Shown: positions 7,492 to 16,763, counted from the first letter of the stretch. The stretch is DNA of 64,000 nucleotides from Myxococcaceae bacterium (GCA_016793095.1 JAEUJQ010000021.1:1-64000), one strand, 5' to 3'. Numbers and translations: made by a program. Notes: generated from the letters alone by a model not told the origin.

Positions 7492-8340
7492 TCAATCGAC
7501 GAAGAACATCGGGTCCCGCTGGGCCACGAAGTCGCGGATCCCCTCACGGGCCGCCTCGTCGAGCTCGGTGAACTGAATGCCCATGCCGGGGTGGTTGTCC
7601 GGGTGCTGATCGCTCACCTCCCGCACCCAGCGCACGAAGCCGCGGGCCTGCACGGCGACGCCAGAGGGCAAGGTGAAGTCGAGGTCGATGGCCGTCCCGA
7701 GGGGTTGCAGCATGACGGTCGCGACGAAGATCCCGCCCTCCGAAAGGTCCGCTGAGAAGGCGGTGGAGAAGTGGCTGTCGGTCTGCAGCTCGACGGCGGT
7801 CTGCATCTTCACGCGCCGCTGGTCGCGCCGTTGCTCCGGCCTCGCGGCCAGGACGGCTGACGTGAGCGCCGCTTCGATTCCCAGGGGCGATCCGATGGCG
7901 GTGGCGCCGACCGGCACCTCATCAGCGACCGGCAGCGTGTCGAGGACCTTCAGGGCGTGCGAGTCGGCCTCGAGACGGCGCCGCGCTTCACGCTCGTCGG
8001 ACTCGAGCTGTCCCGACAGCTCGGTCAGCAGGCGCTTCGTCACCACGAGGGTCTGCCGCAGCTGCGCCGTCGCCTCGCGGCGCACCTTGATGGCGTCTTC
8101 CCGGGCGCGTCGGGCCCGCTCGAAGGCGAGGTCGCTCACCTCCGGCACGACGACCCGCTTGAGCCGCGACGCCACCTCGTCAGCGCTGGCGCCAGACAGA
8201 TCGTCCGCCAACTGCCGCGCTCGTCGCGCGCGGGCCTCCAGCTCGGCCGCGAGGCTCCGCAGAGCGCCGAGCTCGCCCTTCAGCGCCCCCTCTTCCTTCC
8301 CCAGCTCGCGCTCGAGGCGTTCCAGATCGCCGTCCGTCAT
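7492..8340 (-). CDS. Coiled-coil PilZ-domain protein
   Basis: 282 aa. Residues 1-130 are a charged, Arg/Glu/Ala-rich coiled coil. Residues 165-275 are a PilZ domain with both c-di-GMP-binding motifs: RRDQRR (171-176) and DLSEGG (198-203). It is expected to bind c-di-GMP and signal by protein contact; its position next to fliA suggests a role in motility. Start ATG 8340 follows GAGGAG; an upstream in-frame ATG at 8439 would add a Cys/Trp/Arg-rich stretch unlike the rest. Confidence 0.85.
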   Translation of the reverse strand: MTDGDLERLERELGKEEGALKGELGALRSLAAELEARARRARQLADDLSGASADEVASRLKRVVVPEVSDLAFERARRAREDAIKVRREATAQLRQTLVVTKRLLTELSGQLESDEREARRRLEADSHALKVLDTLPVADEVPVGATAIGSPLGIEAALTSAVLAARPEQRRDQRRVKMQTAVELQTDSHFSTAFSADLSEGGIFVATVMLQPLGTAIDLDFTLPSGVAVQARGFVRWVREVSDQHPDNHPGMGIQFTELDEAAREGIRDFVAQRDPMFFVD

Positions 8341-8363
8341 CGTCTCCTCAGCCCAGCACGACT

Positions 8364-8379
8364 TGCAGCACCGATGCCC
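8364..8379 (-). promoter_or_regulatory. Possible sigma-54 promoter of the PilZ gene
   Basis: GGGCATCGGTGCTGCA on the minus strand keeps the invariant GG and GC at the right 10-base separation, but differs from consensus at both flanks. It lies 23 bases upstream of the start codon. Confidence 0.35.
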
Positions 8380-8426
8380 ACAGGCGGGCGGGCCAACCGC
8401 TCGACGCCACGCCCACCGTTGGCGCC

Positions 8427-8452
8427 CCACCTGAGTCACAGGTGACTCGTGG
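8427..8452. promoter_or_regulatory. 26-bp palindrome between fliA and the PilZ gene
   Basis: CCAC-CT-GAGTCAC-AG-GTGACTC-GTGG: 7-bp inner arms with a 2-base centre, flanked by a further 4-bp pair. The tiny loop fits a protein-binding operator better than a terminator, although it lies just after the fliA stop (8474). Confidence 0.45.
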
Positions 8453-8473
8453 GACGGCCCGGCCCCACGGTGC

Positions 8474-9172
8474 TCAGGCGGCGTTGGCGTTGGCGGTCGA
8501 GAGCAGCCCGCGCAGGTTCCTCAAGGCGTCTGCGTGCAACTGGCAGACGCGGGCCTCGCTGACCTCGAGCAGGCGCGCCACCTCGCGGAAGGTGAGCTCC
8601 TCGACGTAGTAGAGCGAGAGCAGCAGCTGGAGCCGCTGATCGAGCTGCCCGATGGCGTTCGCCAGGCGACGGCTCACCAGCGCCTTGTCGAGCCGGGCCT
8701 CTGCTCCATCTTCAGCCGAGGCCAGCTCGAGCGCCTCCACCAGGGGCACCAGCGGCTGGCGCAGCTGCTCGAGCTCGGCGAGATCCTCGATGGTGATCCC
8801 CAGCCTCGCGGCGAGCTCGTCGAGGGTGGGCTCACGGCCCAGCTCGCGGCCGAGCGCCCCACGCGCCTTGTCCACGCGCTCGGTGTCCGCGCGCAGCCGG
8901 CGCGGCAGGTGATCCATCTTCCGCAGCTCGTCCAGCATCGCCCCGCGAATCCGGTGCTCCGCGAAGCTCTCGAAGCGCACCGCCCGGCTTGCGTCGTACC
9001 GGCGGGCGGCCTCGAGCAAGCCGAGGGCGCCGACGCTCCAGAGATCGTCCGCGAGATCCCGCCCCACTCGCGCCGAGAGCTTGCGCGCCACCCGATCGAT
9101 GAGGCTCGCGTAGCGCTCGATCATCGCGTCATCGCTCGCCGGCATCGCGTAGGTGGCTTGCGCGCGGTTCAT
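8474..9172 (-). CDS. fliA: Flagellar sigma factor FliA (sigma-28)
   Basis: 232 aa, normal length for the family. Contains region 2 (DLWSVGALGLLEAARRYD, then FESFAEHRIRGAMLDELR), region 3 (PTLDELAARLGI) and region 4 with a C-terminal helix-turn-helix (LTFREVARLLEVSEARVCQL). It directs RNA polymerase to late genes such as flagellin and is held inactive by FlgM, encoded at 40479-40763. TGAGGG precedes the ATG. Last gene of the long minus-strand flagellar operon, 7 bp after flhG. Confidence 0.95.
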   Translation of the reverse strand: MNRAQATYAMPASDDAMIERYASLIDRVARKLSARVGRDLADDLWSVGALGLLEAARRYDASRAVRFESFAEHRIRGAMLDELRKMDHLPRRLRADTERVDKARGALGRELGREPTLDELAARLGITIEDLAELEQLRQPLVPLVEALELASAEDGAEARLDKALVSRRLANAIGQLDQRLQLLLSLYYVEELTFREVARLLEVSEARVCQLHADALRNLRGLLSTANANAA

Positions 9173-9179
9173 CGGGCCC

Positions 9180-10061
9180 TCAGAAGGCTTGTGGAGCTGC
9201 CGCCGCTTCCGGGGTCTCCCGCAGCAGGCGGTTCCAGAGGAACTTGAGGCCGCCGACGCTCGAGGCCGGCGGGTGCTCGGACAGCAGCTTGTCTGCGATC
9301 ACCTTGAGGGCGCGCGAGACGGGCGTCTGTGGGAACGCCTGCACCACCGGCTTCTGCATCAGGACCGCGCGCTGCAGGTTCTCGTCTCGGGGGATGTAGC
9401 CGAGCAGCTTGACGCGCGCCTTGAGGAAGCGCCGGGTGACGTTGCACAGCTTCTCGTAGATCTCCCGCGCCGCCTGCTCCGACGGCGCCGGGTTCACCAG
9501 CACGTTGAAGTGCTCGACCCCACCCTCGAGCGACAGCACCTTCACGGCGGCGTAGGCGTCGGTGAGCGAGGTCGGCTCGGGCGTCACCACGAGCACCGCC
9601 TCCTGCGCGCCGCCGACGAAGAAGAGCACGTTGTCGCCGATGCCCGCGCCGGTGTCGATCAGCACCAGATCGAACTGGTCTTCGATGGTGTCGAGCGCCG
9701 ACATGAACCGCATCTTCTGGGAGTCGTCGAGCACGGTGAGGCTGCGCACGCCGGAGCCGCCCGGGAGAATGCGAACGCCCTCGGGCCCGTGCGCCAGCAC
9801 CTGCTCGAGCTCTGCTGTGCCGTCGAGCAGGTGACCGAGGTGGTAGCGGGGGGTGAGGCCGAGGATGATCTCGACGTTGGCCAGGCCCAGGTCGCCGTCG
9901 ACGACCAGCACCCGCTTCCCCTGCTGCGCCGCGAGGGTCGCGAGGTTCGAGGTGACGTTCGTCTTGCCTACCCCGCCCTTGCCGCTGGTGACGGCGATCA
10001 CCCGTACGCCGCCGCCGCGACCCTGACTCATCAACTGCCTGAGGCTCTCTGCCTGGTCCAT
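9180..10061 (-). CDS. flhG: Flagellar number regulator FlhG (MinD-like ATPase)
   Basis: 293 aa. Deviant Walker A SGKGGVGKT (26-34), switch region with VDGDLGLANVE, and an N-terminal DQAESLR (2-8) matching the helix by which FlhG activates the FlhF GTPase. Members of the family act at the membrane and cytoplasm to limit flagellar number. It sits between flhF and fliA in one transcription unit, the usual arrangement. A second MinD-like protein in this cluster (20436-21389) lacks the DQAxxLR element. Confidence 0.92.
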   Translation of the reverse strand: MDQAESLRQLMSQGRGGGVRVIAVTSGKGGVGKTNVTSNLATLAAQQGKRVLVVDGDLGLANVEIILGLTPRYHLGHLLDGTAELEQVLAHGPEGVRILPGGSGVRSLTVLDDSQKMRFMSALDTIEDQFDLVLIDTGAGIGDNVLFFVGGAQEAVLVVTPEPTSLTDAYAAVKVLSLEGGVEHFNVLVNPAPSEQAAREIYEKLCNVTRRFLKARVKLLGYIPRDENLQRAVLMQKPVVQAFPQTPVSRALKVIADKLLSEHPPASSVGGLKFLWNRLLRETPEAAAAPQAF

Positions 10062-10078
10062 GACGTCTCCTGTGCTGC

Positions 10079-11293
10079 TCAGTGCTCCACCTGGGTGACC
10101 GACGGTGCCGCCGGCGGCTCGAACCTGCCGGCCACGAGCTCGACGAGCTGCGCGGTGGTGAGGGCGTGGATGTCGTCGGGCACGCGCTGCCCGTTCGTGA
10201 CGCAGGCGATCGGCCTGCCCACCGGGCCGAGGGCCGAGATGATCCCTCCCGGCTCAGCCGCCTCGTCGAGCTTCGTGAAGATCAGGCGCGAAGGCTTGAG
10301 CGCCGAGAAGCGCTTGCCCGCGGCGAGCAGCTCGCGCCCGCCCGTCGCGGCCGAGAGGCAGAGGTAGAGATCGATGCCCGGCACGACCCGCAGCAGCTCG
10401 GCCTGCCTGGCGATCTCGTCCTGGCGGCTGCGACCGGCGGTGTCGACGAGGACGAGGTCGGCGCCAGCGTACGCCTCGAGCGACCGCGCCAGCTCGTGAG
10501 CGTCGTGCGCGACCCGCGTCGGCACGTTCATCATCGCGCCGTAGCGGGCCACCTGATCGGCCGCGCCCACACGGTAGGTGTCCACCGTGACGAGCGCCAC
10601 CTTCAGCTTCGACTCCATCAGGGCGCGCGCGGCCATCTTCGCCAGCGTCGTCGTCTTGCCGACCCCGGTCGGGCCAACGAGGGCGATGACCCGACGCTGG
10701 CCGCCGAGCCACGGCGCGCGTGACGGGACGAGGCGCTCCGAGAGCAGCTCGCGCACCGAGTGCCAGAGCTGGCCAGGCTGCGTCCCGTGCGCGCCTGCCG
10801 ACAGCCGGAGCAGCTCCTCGGCGACGCTCGCCTCGATGCCGCGCGAGAGCAGGTGCTCGTACAGCCGCATCACCGGCTCGGGGAAGCGCAGCGACGAGCC
10901 GCTGTCACGCAGCGCCTGTTGCCGCATCTGCTGACGCATGCTCTCCACCACGCTGCGCAGGGCGATCAGCTCGTCAGCCACCACCCCCTGGGGATCCGGC
11001 GGCGGCTTCGGGGTGAGGTTGGGAGGAACGGGTGGCTCGAGGCCCGCGCCGGCGTAGCGCGCGCGGCCGTGAACCGCGGCGGGGGCCGGAGCCGCTGGCT
11101 GCGGCGGAGGTGTCGGTGCAGGTGGGGCAGGCGGCTCGACGGCGGCAGTGACCTCGATCTCCGGCTTCTTGAACAGGCCGCCGCCCACCTCCTGGGTGGA
11201 GAGGATGACGGCGTCAGGGCCCAGCGCCGCCTTCACCGCGGCGAGCGCGCTGCGGGTGTCCCTCGCCCTGAACGTCTTCACCATGGCCGTCAT
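10079..11293 (-). CDS. flhF: Flagellar SRP-type GTPase FlhF
   Basis: 404 aa. Variable basic N-terminus with a Pro-rich linker (50-100), then the NG domain: GPTGVGKTT (207-215), VDTYRVGA (237-244), DTAGRS (284-289) and TKLDEA. FlhF helps choose the site of flagellar assembly. Its ATG overlaps the flhA stop by 4 bp, so the two are translationally coupled, and GAGGGGAGAAG precedes the start. Confidence 0.93.
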   Translation of the reverse strand: MTAMVKTFRARDTRSALAAVKAALGPDAVILSTQEVGGGLFKKPEIEVTAAVEPPAPPAPTPPPQPAAPAPAAVHGRARYAGAGLEPPVPPNLTPKPPPDPQGVVADELIALRSVVESMRQQMRQQALRDSGSSLRFPEPVMRLYEHLLSRGIEASVAEELLRLSAGAHGTQPGQLWHSVRELLSERLVPSRAPWLGGQRRVIALVGPTGVGKTTTLAKMAARALMESKLKVALVTVDTYRVGAADQVARYGAMMNVPTRVAHDAHELARSLEAYAGADLVLVDTAGRSRQDEIARQAELLRVVPGIDLYLCLSAATGGRELLAAGKRFSALKPSRLIFTKLDEAAEPGGIISALGPVGRPIACVTNGQRVPDDIHALTTAQLVELVAGRFEPPAAPSVTQVEH

Positions 11294-13398
11294 CGCTTCT
11301 CCCCTCGCGTCACGAGCGGTGTGCTGCCCGACACTGCTTGCAAGGTCGCGGCCGGCTCCACGGCGGTGCCGGGCGTCAATTCCCGGGCGGACACGACGTT
11401 GAGGTCACCGACGAAACGCCCGAGAAAATCGAAGAGTGGACGGCGGAGGTCGGGCGGGGCGATGAGGACGACAGGCAGGTTGGCCGCCGAGAGTCTGGCG
11501 GCCTGCTGCTCGAGCGCGCCAATGAGGCGGCGCGCCGTTTCCACGTCGGGAGCGACCGCCGCCTCGCCGTCGTGCGCGCCAAGGGTCTGACGGAGCGTGT
11601 CCTCGGTGGGTCGATCGAGCACCAGGGCCTTCACCACGCCGCGCTCATCCACGAGCTTGCTGGTGATCTGCCGCGACAGCCGCCGGCGCGCCTGCTCGAC
11701 GAGGAAGCCGACGTCCTTGCTGCGCGGAGCCCCGTCGGCCACCGCTTCCAGCACCGAGCGCATGTCACGAATGGACACACCTTCACGCAGCAGCCCGCGG
11801 ACGACCCGCACCAGCTCGCCGAGGGTGACGGTGCCGGGCACCACGTCCTCGACGAGCTTGGGCGCGTCTTTCGCGGTCGCGGCGAGCAGCTCCTGGACCT
11901 CCTGTCGGCCGACGAGCTCGAAGGCGTTGCGCCGCACCACCTCGGACAGGTGCGTCACCAGCACGCTGGCGGGATCGACGAGCGTGAGGCCCGCCGCCTC
12001 GGCCGACGCGCGGTCCTTCAGCAGCACCCACTTCGCGGGCAGCCCGAACGCGGGCTCCTTCGCGGCGAGGCCGTCGATGGCCGGCGTCTTCCCTGTCGGG
12101 TCGAGCGCCATCAGCCGATCGAGGTACACCCGGCTCTTCGCGACCTCGACGCCGCGCAGGTTGACCCGGTACTCGGTGGGCTCGAGGCGCAGGTTGTCGC
12201 GCAGGTGCACGGCGGGCAGCACGATGCCGAGGTCCTGAGCGATCTGCTTGCGCAGCGCGGTGACGCGGCCGGGCACCTCGCCGCCCTTGTCCACGTCGAT
12301 GAGGGGGAGCAGCTGGTAGCCCACCTCGACCTCGAGCGTGTCGAGCTGCAGCACGTCCTGAATGCGCTCGGGGCGGCCCTCGGCGTCCTTCTCCTTCTTC
12401 GCGACGGGCTGGCCGGCGCGCTCCGCCTCGACCCGGTTCGCCCGCCGGGACAACGCGAAGAGGGTCAGCGCCACGGGGAGGAACACGCTCGCCGGCAGCC
12501 CCGGCAGCAGCGCGAGCAGCCCGAGCACCCCCGCCGTGTAGGTGAGCACCCGGCCGCGGCCGAACAACTGGCCCGACACCTGCGACCCCATGTCCGAGCC
12601 CGCGGCGCGCGTGACGAGAATACCCGCGGCCGTCGAGACGAGCAGCGCCGGCATCTGAGAGACCAGGCCATCGCCGATGGTGAGCAGGGTGTAGTTCTCG
12701 GCCGCCTTCGCGAGCGGCAGGTTGTCACGCAGGAGCCCGGCGACGAGGCCGCCGACGATGTTGATGGCGGTGATGACGAGGCCGGCGATGGCGTCGCCGC
12801 GCACGAACTTCGACGCGCCGTCCATCGCGCCGAAGAACTCCACCTCGCCGTCGAGGGCGGTGCGGCGCGCGCGGGCCTCCTTGTCGGTGATGGCGCCGGC
12901 GGCGAGGTCCGCGTCGATGGCCATCTGCTTGCCGGGCAGCGCGTCGAGGGTGAAGCGCGCCGCGACCTCGGACACGCGACCCGAGCCCTTGGTGATGACG
13001 GCGAAGTTGACGATGAGGAGGATGAGGAAGACGACCGCGCCGACGATGAGGCTGCCGCCGACGGCGAAGCGGCCGAAGGCCTCGATGACGTGGCCCGCCG
13101 CGCCAGGCCCGTCGCCGCCGTGGAGCAGGATGAGGCGCGTGGTGGCGACGTTCAGCGCGAGCCGGAACAGGGTGACGATGAGCAGCACCGACGGGAAGAC
13201 CGAGAACTCCATCGCCTTCGACAGGCCGAGGGCGATCAACAGCATCAGCACCGACAGCGCGATGTTCACCGCCAGCAGCGCGTCCAGCAGGAGGGGCGGC
13301 AGGGGGACCAGCATCACCGCCAGCACGCCGAGCACGGCGAGCGCGAGGAGTCCTTCGGCGGGCAGGCGCTGGGTGGGCGCTGCGACAGGGGTGCTCAT
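11290..13398 (-). CDS. flhA: Flagellar export gate protein FlhA
   Basis: 702 aa, typical length. The N-terminal half has eight hydrophobic segments with the conserved cytoplasmic FHIPEP-type loop region (GSGRVSEVAARFTLDALPGK). The C-terminal half is the soluble domain that docks late substrates with their chaperones. It works with FlhB, FliP, FliQ and FliR, all encoded just upstream in the same operon. Overlaps flhF and flhB by 4 bp on each side. Confidence 0.95.
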   Translation of the reverse strand: MSTPVAAPTQRLPAEGLLALAVLGVLAVMLVPLPPLLLDALLAVNIALSVLMLLIALGLSKAMEFSVFPSVLLIVTLFRLALNVATTRLILLHGGDGPGAAGHVIEAFGRFAVGGSLIVGAVVFLILLIVNFAVITKGSGRVSEVAARFTLDALPGKQMAIDADLAAGAITDKEARARRTALDGEVEFFGAMDGASKFVRGDAIAGLVITAINIVGGLVAGLLRDNLPLAKAAENYTLLTIGDGLVSQMPALLVSTAAGILVTRAAGSDMGSQVSGQLFGRGRVLTYTAGVLGLLALLPGLPASVFLPVALTLFALSRRANRVEAERAGQPVAKKEKDAEGRPERIQDVLQLDTLEVEVGYQLLPLIDVDKGGEVPGRVTALRKQIAQDLGIVLPAVHLRDNLRLEPTEYRVNLRGVEVAKSRVYLDRLMALDPTGKTPAIDGLAAKEPAFGLPAKWVLLKDRASAEAAGLTLVDPASVLVTHLSEVVRRNAFELVGRQEVQELLAATAKDAPKLVEDVVPGTVTLGELVRVVRGLLREGVSIRDMRSVLEAVADGAPRSKDVGFLVEQARRRLSRQITSKLVDERGVVKALVLDRPTEDTLRQTLGAHDGEAAVAPDVETARRLIGALEQQAARLSAANLPVVLIAPPDLRRPLFDFLGRFVGDLNVVSARELTPGTAVEPAATLQAVSGSTPLVTRGEKR

Positions 13399-14504
13399 GG
13401 TCCACTCCGTTCAGAGACAGCAGCTGGGCGGGGCTTCAGGGGCGCGGCGCTCGCGGCGCCGGGCTTGCGGCCAGTGACGCGGTAGACGAAGGCGAGGATC
13501 GCGGCGACCGCCCGGTAGGTCTCCGCGGGAATCGCCTTGCCGACCTTCACGCGCTTGAAGAGCAGCCGCGCGAGCATGATGTCCTCGACGATGGGAATGC
13601 CGTTCGCCCGCGCGAGCTCACGAATGGTCTCCGCCGTCTGCCCCTTGCCCTTGGCGATGACCCTCGGCGCCGCGCCCTCGTCCTTGCGGTAGCGGATCGC
13701 GACCGCGATGTGGGTAGGGTTCACCACCACCGCGTCGGCCCGCGGCACGTCGACCGCGATGCGCCCCTTCACGAGCTCGCGCGCGCGACGCTTGCGGCGA
13801 CCCTTGAGCATCGGATCGCCCTCGTCTTCCTTCAGCTCACGCTTCGCCTCTTCCTTCGTCATCTTGAGCTTCTCGCGGAAGCGCCAGTGCGAGAGCCCCA
13901 GCTCGGCGGCCGCGAAGACTCCCATCACCGCCACCACCCGGACCGCGACCTGCGTCATCGGACGGAAGACGGCGGCGAGCTGCACCTCGGGTGACGCGGT
14001 GAGCAGGCGCGGCAGCGACCAGAGGTCCTCTTTCACGGCCGAGGCGATCACCGCGACGACGGCCACCACCTTGAGGAAGAGCAGCCCCATGTCCGCGAGG
14101 AACTCCTTCGAGAAGGCGCGGAACAGCTTGTTGCCCGTCATGCGCTCGAAGTCGGGCAGCGCCAGCTCGGGCCAGAAGCGCCCACGCGTCTGGGCAGCGG
14201 TGACGGCGGTCGCGGCGACGGCGGCCACGGCGAGCACCAGCAGCGCCAGGCCGAACGGCGCGTAGAAGAAGCGCACGAGCCCGGCGAGGGGCCTGTCCAC
14301 CGACTGCAGGCTCTCGCGAGTGAGCGTCACCAGCGCGTCGCGCAGCCTGGGCGCGAGCACCATGAGGCTCACGAGCCCCGCCATCATCGCGGCGACGCCC
14401 GCGGTGTCTCGTCCCACCGGAATGCGGCCCTGGTCCCACGCCTCCTGCTCGCGTCGGGTCGAGATGAACTCGGTCTTCTCCGCATCGCTCTCGGTGTCGG
14501 CCAT
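13395..14504 (-). CDS. flhB: Flagellar export switch protein FlhB
   Basis: 369 aa. Four membrane segments followed by a cytoplasmic domain with the autocleavage motif NPTH (262-265), which switches export from rod/hook to filament substrates. The N-terminus (SDAEKTEFISTRREQEAWDQGRIP) fits the family. The C-terminal tail after residue 345 is Pro/Ala-rich and variable. It lies between fliR and flhA and overlaps flhA by 4 bp. Confidence 0.94.
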   Translation of the reverse strand: MADTESDAEKTEFISTRREQEAWDQGRIPVGRDTAGVAAMMAGLVSLMVLAPRLRDALVTLTRESLQSVDRPLAGLVRFFYAPFGLALLVLAVAAVAATAVTAAQTRGRFWPELALPDFERMTGNKLFRAFSKEFLADMGLLFLKVVAVVAVIASAVKEDLWSLPRLLTASPEVQLAAVFRPMTQVAVRVVAVMGVFAAAELGLSHWRFREKLKMTKEEAKRELKEDEGDPMLKGRRKRRARELVKGRIAVDVPRADAVVVNPTHIAVAIRYRKDEGAAPRVIAKGKGQTAETIRELARANGIPIVEDIMLARLLFKRVKVGKAIPAETYRAVAAILAFVYRVTGRKPGAASAAPLKPRPAAVSERSGP

Positions 14505-14507
14505 GGG

Positions 14508-15251
14508 CTACCCCGGGAGGAACTGGAGCGACGCCTGCGCGCACAGCGCGAGCGCGGAGGGAGCGGCGAGCCACAGCGCCCCGCCGCCGAAGAGGATGGA
14601 GACCGAGAAGCCGACGTTCGAGAAGTGCAGCTGCTGAGCCGCGCGCCCCAGCAGGCCGAGCGCGAGCTGGCCGAGGGTGGTGGCGGCCACGAAAGGGAAC
14701 CCGAGGCGAATGCCGAGCGCGATGGCGGCGAGGGCCTGGGTGACGGCGCCGCGGGCGAGCTCGGTGACCGACTCGATGGTGCCGGGTGGCACGACGACGA
14801 CCGAGCGCGCGAGCCACGACACCAGCTCGCGCTCGAGCCCGAGCGCCAGGGCCGCCGACAGGGCCAGCATGCGGAAGAGCTGCCCCAACGTGGTGGACTC
14901 GGCGCCGTTGAGCGGGTCGAGCAGCGCGCCGAAGCCGAGGCCCATGGTGAGCCCCGCGAGCTGCCCTGCCATCGCCGCCGCCTCGAGCGCGAAGCGCACC
15001 GCCAGCCCCGCGAAGAGGCCCATCAGCGTCTCGAGGAGCACCGCCACCAGCAGGCCGCCGAAGTGCGCCGGCAGCGTCGCGCGGGGAGCGCCGGCGCCGA
15101 GGAACGCGACGAGGCTCAACGACGCGCCGAGGGCGACCCGCACCTGCGCCGGGCCCACCGTCATGCCGAACAGCGGCGAGCCGATGACGAAGCCGAGGCT
15201 GCGGAACAGCACCAGGCCGAACCCCCAGGCGAGCGGCGCCAGCACCTCCAT
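14508..15251 (-). CDS. fliR: Flagellar export apparatus protein FliR
   Basis: 247 aa integral membrane protein with at least six hydrophobic segments. Together with FliP and FliQ it builds the export gate core inside the MS ring. Identified by length, topology and its place between fliQ and flhB; conserved short stretches such as GLTMGLGF and FPFVAATT support the call. Three bp separate it from flhB and from fliQ. Confidence 0.9.
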   Translation of the reverse strand: MEVLAPLAWGFGLVLFRSLGFVIGSPLFGMTVGPAQVRVALGASLSLVAFLGAGAPRATLPAHFGGLLVAVLLETLMGLFAGLAVRFALEAAAMAGQLAGLTMGLGFGALLDPLNGAESTTLGQLFRMLALSAALALGLERELVSWLARSVVVVPPGTIESVTELARGAVTQALAAIALGIRLGFPFVAATTLGQLALGLLGRAAQQLHFSNVGFSVSILFGGGALWLAAPSALALCAQASLQFLPG

Positions 15252-15254
15252 CGC

Positions 15255-15518
15255 TCACCCTCCCTGCGCCATGCGCTCGAAGGCGAAGCGCACGAAGGCC
15301 GCGAGGCGCTCGACCATCCACCCGCCCAGCACCGCGGCGACCCCGACGGTGGCCAGCACGCGCGGCAGGAAGCCCACGGCCGGGTCGTTGATCTGGGTGG
15401 CCGCCTGCAGCACGCCGACCCCCAGCCCCAGGATGAACAGCACGGCGAACATGGGGCCGCCGACGACCCCCACCAGCATCAGCCCTTCACGCAACAGCGT
15501 GGCCGCGGAGTCGTTCAC
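15255..15518 (-). CDS. fliQ: Flagellar export apparatus protein FliQ
   Basis: 87 aa with two transmembrane helices and the diagnostic LQAATQINDPAVGFLPR segment. Starts at a GTG (15516-15518) with GAGGAG 7 bases upstream; the GTGA overlaps the fliP stop by 4 bp. FliQ subunits wrap around the FliP-FliR core of the export gate. A longer frame upstream of this start is only fliP read in another phase. Confidence 0.93.
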   Translation of the reverse strand: MNDSAATLLREGLMLVGVVGGPMFAVLFILGLGVGVLQAATQINDPAVGFLPRVLATVGVAAVLGGWMVERLAAFVRFAFERMAQGG

Positions 15519-16198
15519 GAGAAGCTCCTCAAGATCGACTCGACAGTGAGGTGCCAACCGCCCGCGAGCAGGAAGACGCCCACCTTCAGCGGCAGCGACA
15601 CCATCGTCGGCGGCACCATCATCATGCCGAGCGCCATCAGGATCGCCGAGACGAGCAGGTCGATCAGCAGCATCGGCACCAGCACGAACAGGCCCATGCG
15701 GAAGGCGGTGGTGAGCTCGGACACCATGAACGCCGGGACGGCGATGGTGAGCGGCACCTCGTCTTCGCTCACCGGTCGGGGCGCGCCGGCGACGCCGTAG
15801 AACAGCTCGAGATCGGTGACCCTCACGTGCTTGAGCAGGAAGGTGCGCACGGGCGCCGACGCGCGCGTCACCGCCTCCTCGGCGCCGAGCCGGTCGTTCA
15901 TGTACGGGTCGAGCGCGTCGGTCCACACGGCGCTCGCGGTGGGCGCCATCACGAACGCCGAGAGGGCCAGCGCGAGCCCGATGACGACCTGGTTCGGCGG
16001 CAGCTGCGGCGTGCCGAGCCCCTGGCGGATGAAGGACAGGACGATGACGATGCGCGTGAAGCTGGTGATCGACAGCAGCAGCGCGGTCGCGAACGACAGC
16101 ACCGTCATCAGCAGGAAGAGCTTCACCGAGGCCGAGCCACCGCCGTTGACGGTGAGCTGAACGCCCGGCTCCGTGACCGCCAGCGCGAGCCCGTTCAC
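15515..16198 (-). CDS. fliP: Flagellar export apparatus protein FliP
   Basis: 227 aa. Family signature segments are visible: SFTRIVIVLSFIRQGLGTPQ, PPNQVVIGLALALS and the C-terminal PMLLIDLLVSAILMALGMMM. There is no long cleavable signal peptide. Overlaps fliO and fliQ by 4 bp each, so the fliO-P-Q genes are translationally coupled. Confidence 0.95.
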   Translation of the reverse strand: MNGLALAVTEPGVQLTVNGGGSASVKLFLLMTVLSFATALLLSITSFTRIVIVLSFIRQGLGTPQLPPNQVVIGLALALSAFVMAPTASAVWTDALDPYMNDRLGAEEAVTRASAPVRTFLLKHVRVTDLELFYGVAGAPRPVSEDEVPLTIAVPAFMVSELTTAFRMGLFVLVPMLLIDLLVSAILMALGMMMVPPTMVSLPLKVGVFLLAGGWHLTVESILRSFS

Positions 16199-16644
16199 GG
16201 CCCCACCCGGTTCAGGCCAGCGAGGCGCGCGCGCAGGTCCTGCTCCTCGACCGACTGCCCGAGCAGGCGCTCGAACTGCGAGACCGTCGGGGGCGCGCCG
16301 TCATCGAGCGGCTCGATGGGCTCGGGCGCATCGTGCACGGTGAGCAACTGCACGCCGGCCTCGCTCACGCCCATCACCAGCACGCGCCCATCGACGCGCA
16401 CGAGGCACATCGAACGGCGGGGCCCGAGCGAGAGGGACTCGACGAGCTGCATGCGACGCGTGGTGCGCGCGCGCCGGCGCGTCAGCACGAAGGCCACCAC
16501 CGCGAGCACCGCCAGCACCAGCCCGCCCGCCATCGGCCCCACCACGCCCTCACCCTGGCTCCCTGAGGGCGCTGGGCTCTCGACGAGCGCCTTCGTCGTC
16601 GTCGGCGTGGCGGGAGGCGTCAGCGGCGTGGCGTCGTCTTTCAT
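16195..16644 (-). CDS. fliO: Flagellar biosynthesis protein FliO
   Basis: 149 aa. A Thr/Pro-rich N-terminus, one transmembrane helix (about 37-55) followed by basic RRRARTTRR, then a small cytoplasmic domain (LGPRRSMCLVRVDGRVLVMGVS) typical of FliO. It stabilises FliP during gate assembly. No Shine-Dalgarno sequence precedes the ATG, and a sigma-54-like element ends 13 bases upstream of it. Confidence 0.88.
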   Translation of the reverse strand: MKDDATPLTPPATPTTTKALVESPAPSGSQGEGVVGPMAGGLVLAVLAVVAFVLTRRRARTTRRMQLVESLSLGPRRSMCLVRVDGRVLVMGVSEAGVQLLTVHDAPEPIEPLDDGAPPTVSQFERLLGQSVEEQDLRARLAGLNRVGP

Positions 16645-16657
16645 GCCGCTGCGTCAG

Positions 16658-16673
16658 TGCAGCGACCGCGCCA
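16658..16673 (-). promoter_or_regulatory. Possible sigma-54 promoter in front of fliO
   Basis: TGGCGCGGTCGCTGCA on the minus strand in the 119-bp gap between fliN and fliO. The GG and GC anchors are correctly spaced; -24 has G for A and -12 has CTGC for TTGC. The predicted start would leave only a 3-nt leader. Confidence 0.4.
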
Positions 16674-16763
16674 ATCAACCGACGACCCGTCAGGCGGAAG
16701 AGACACGAACGCCCCGCCTCCTCCTCGGAAGCAGGGCGACGTCCCCTCCCGGTCCCCCCCGTG

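Noticed and set aside
11338-13485. 715-codon plus-strand open frame opposite flhA
   Set aside because: Antisense artefact of GC-rich codon usage; His/Arg/Gln/Gly-rich with no domain, while flhA on the other strand is certain.
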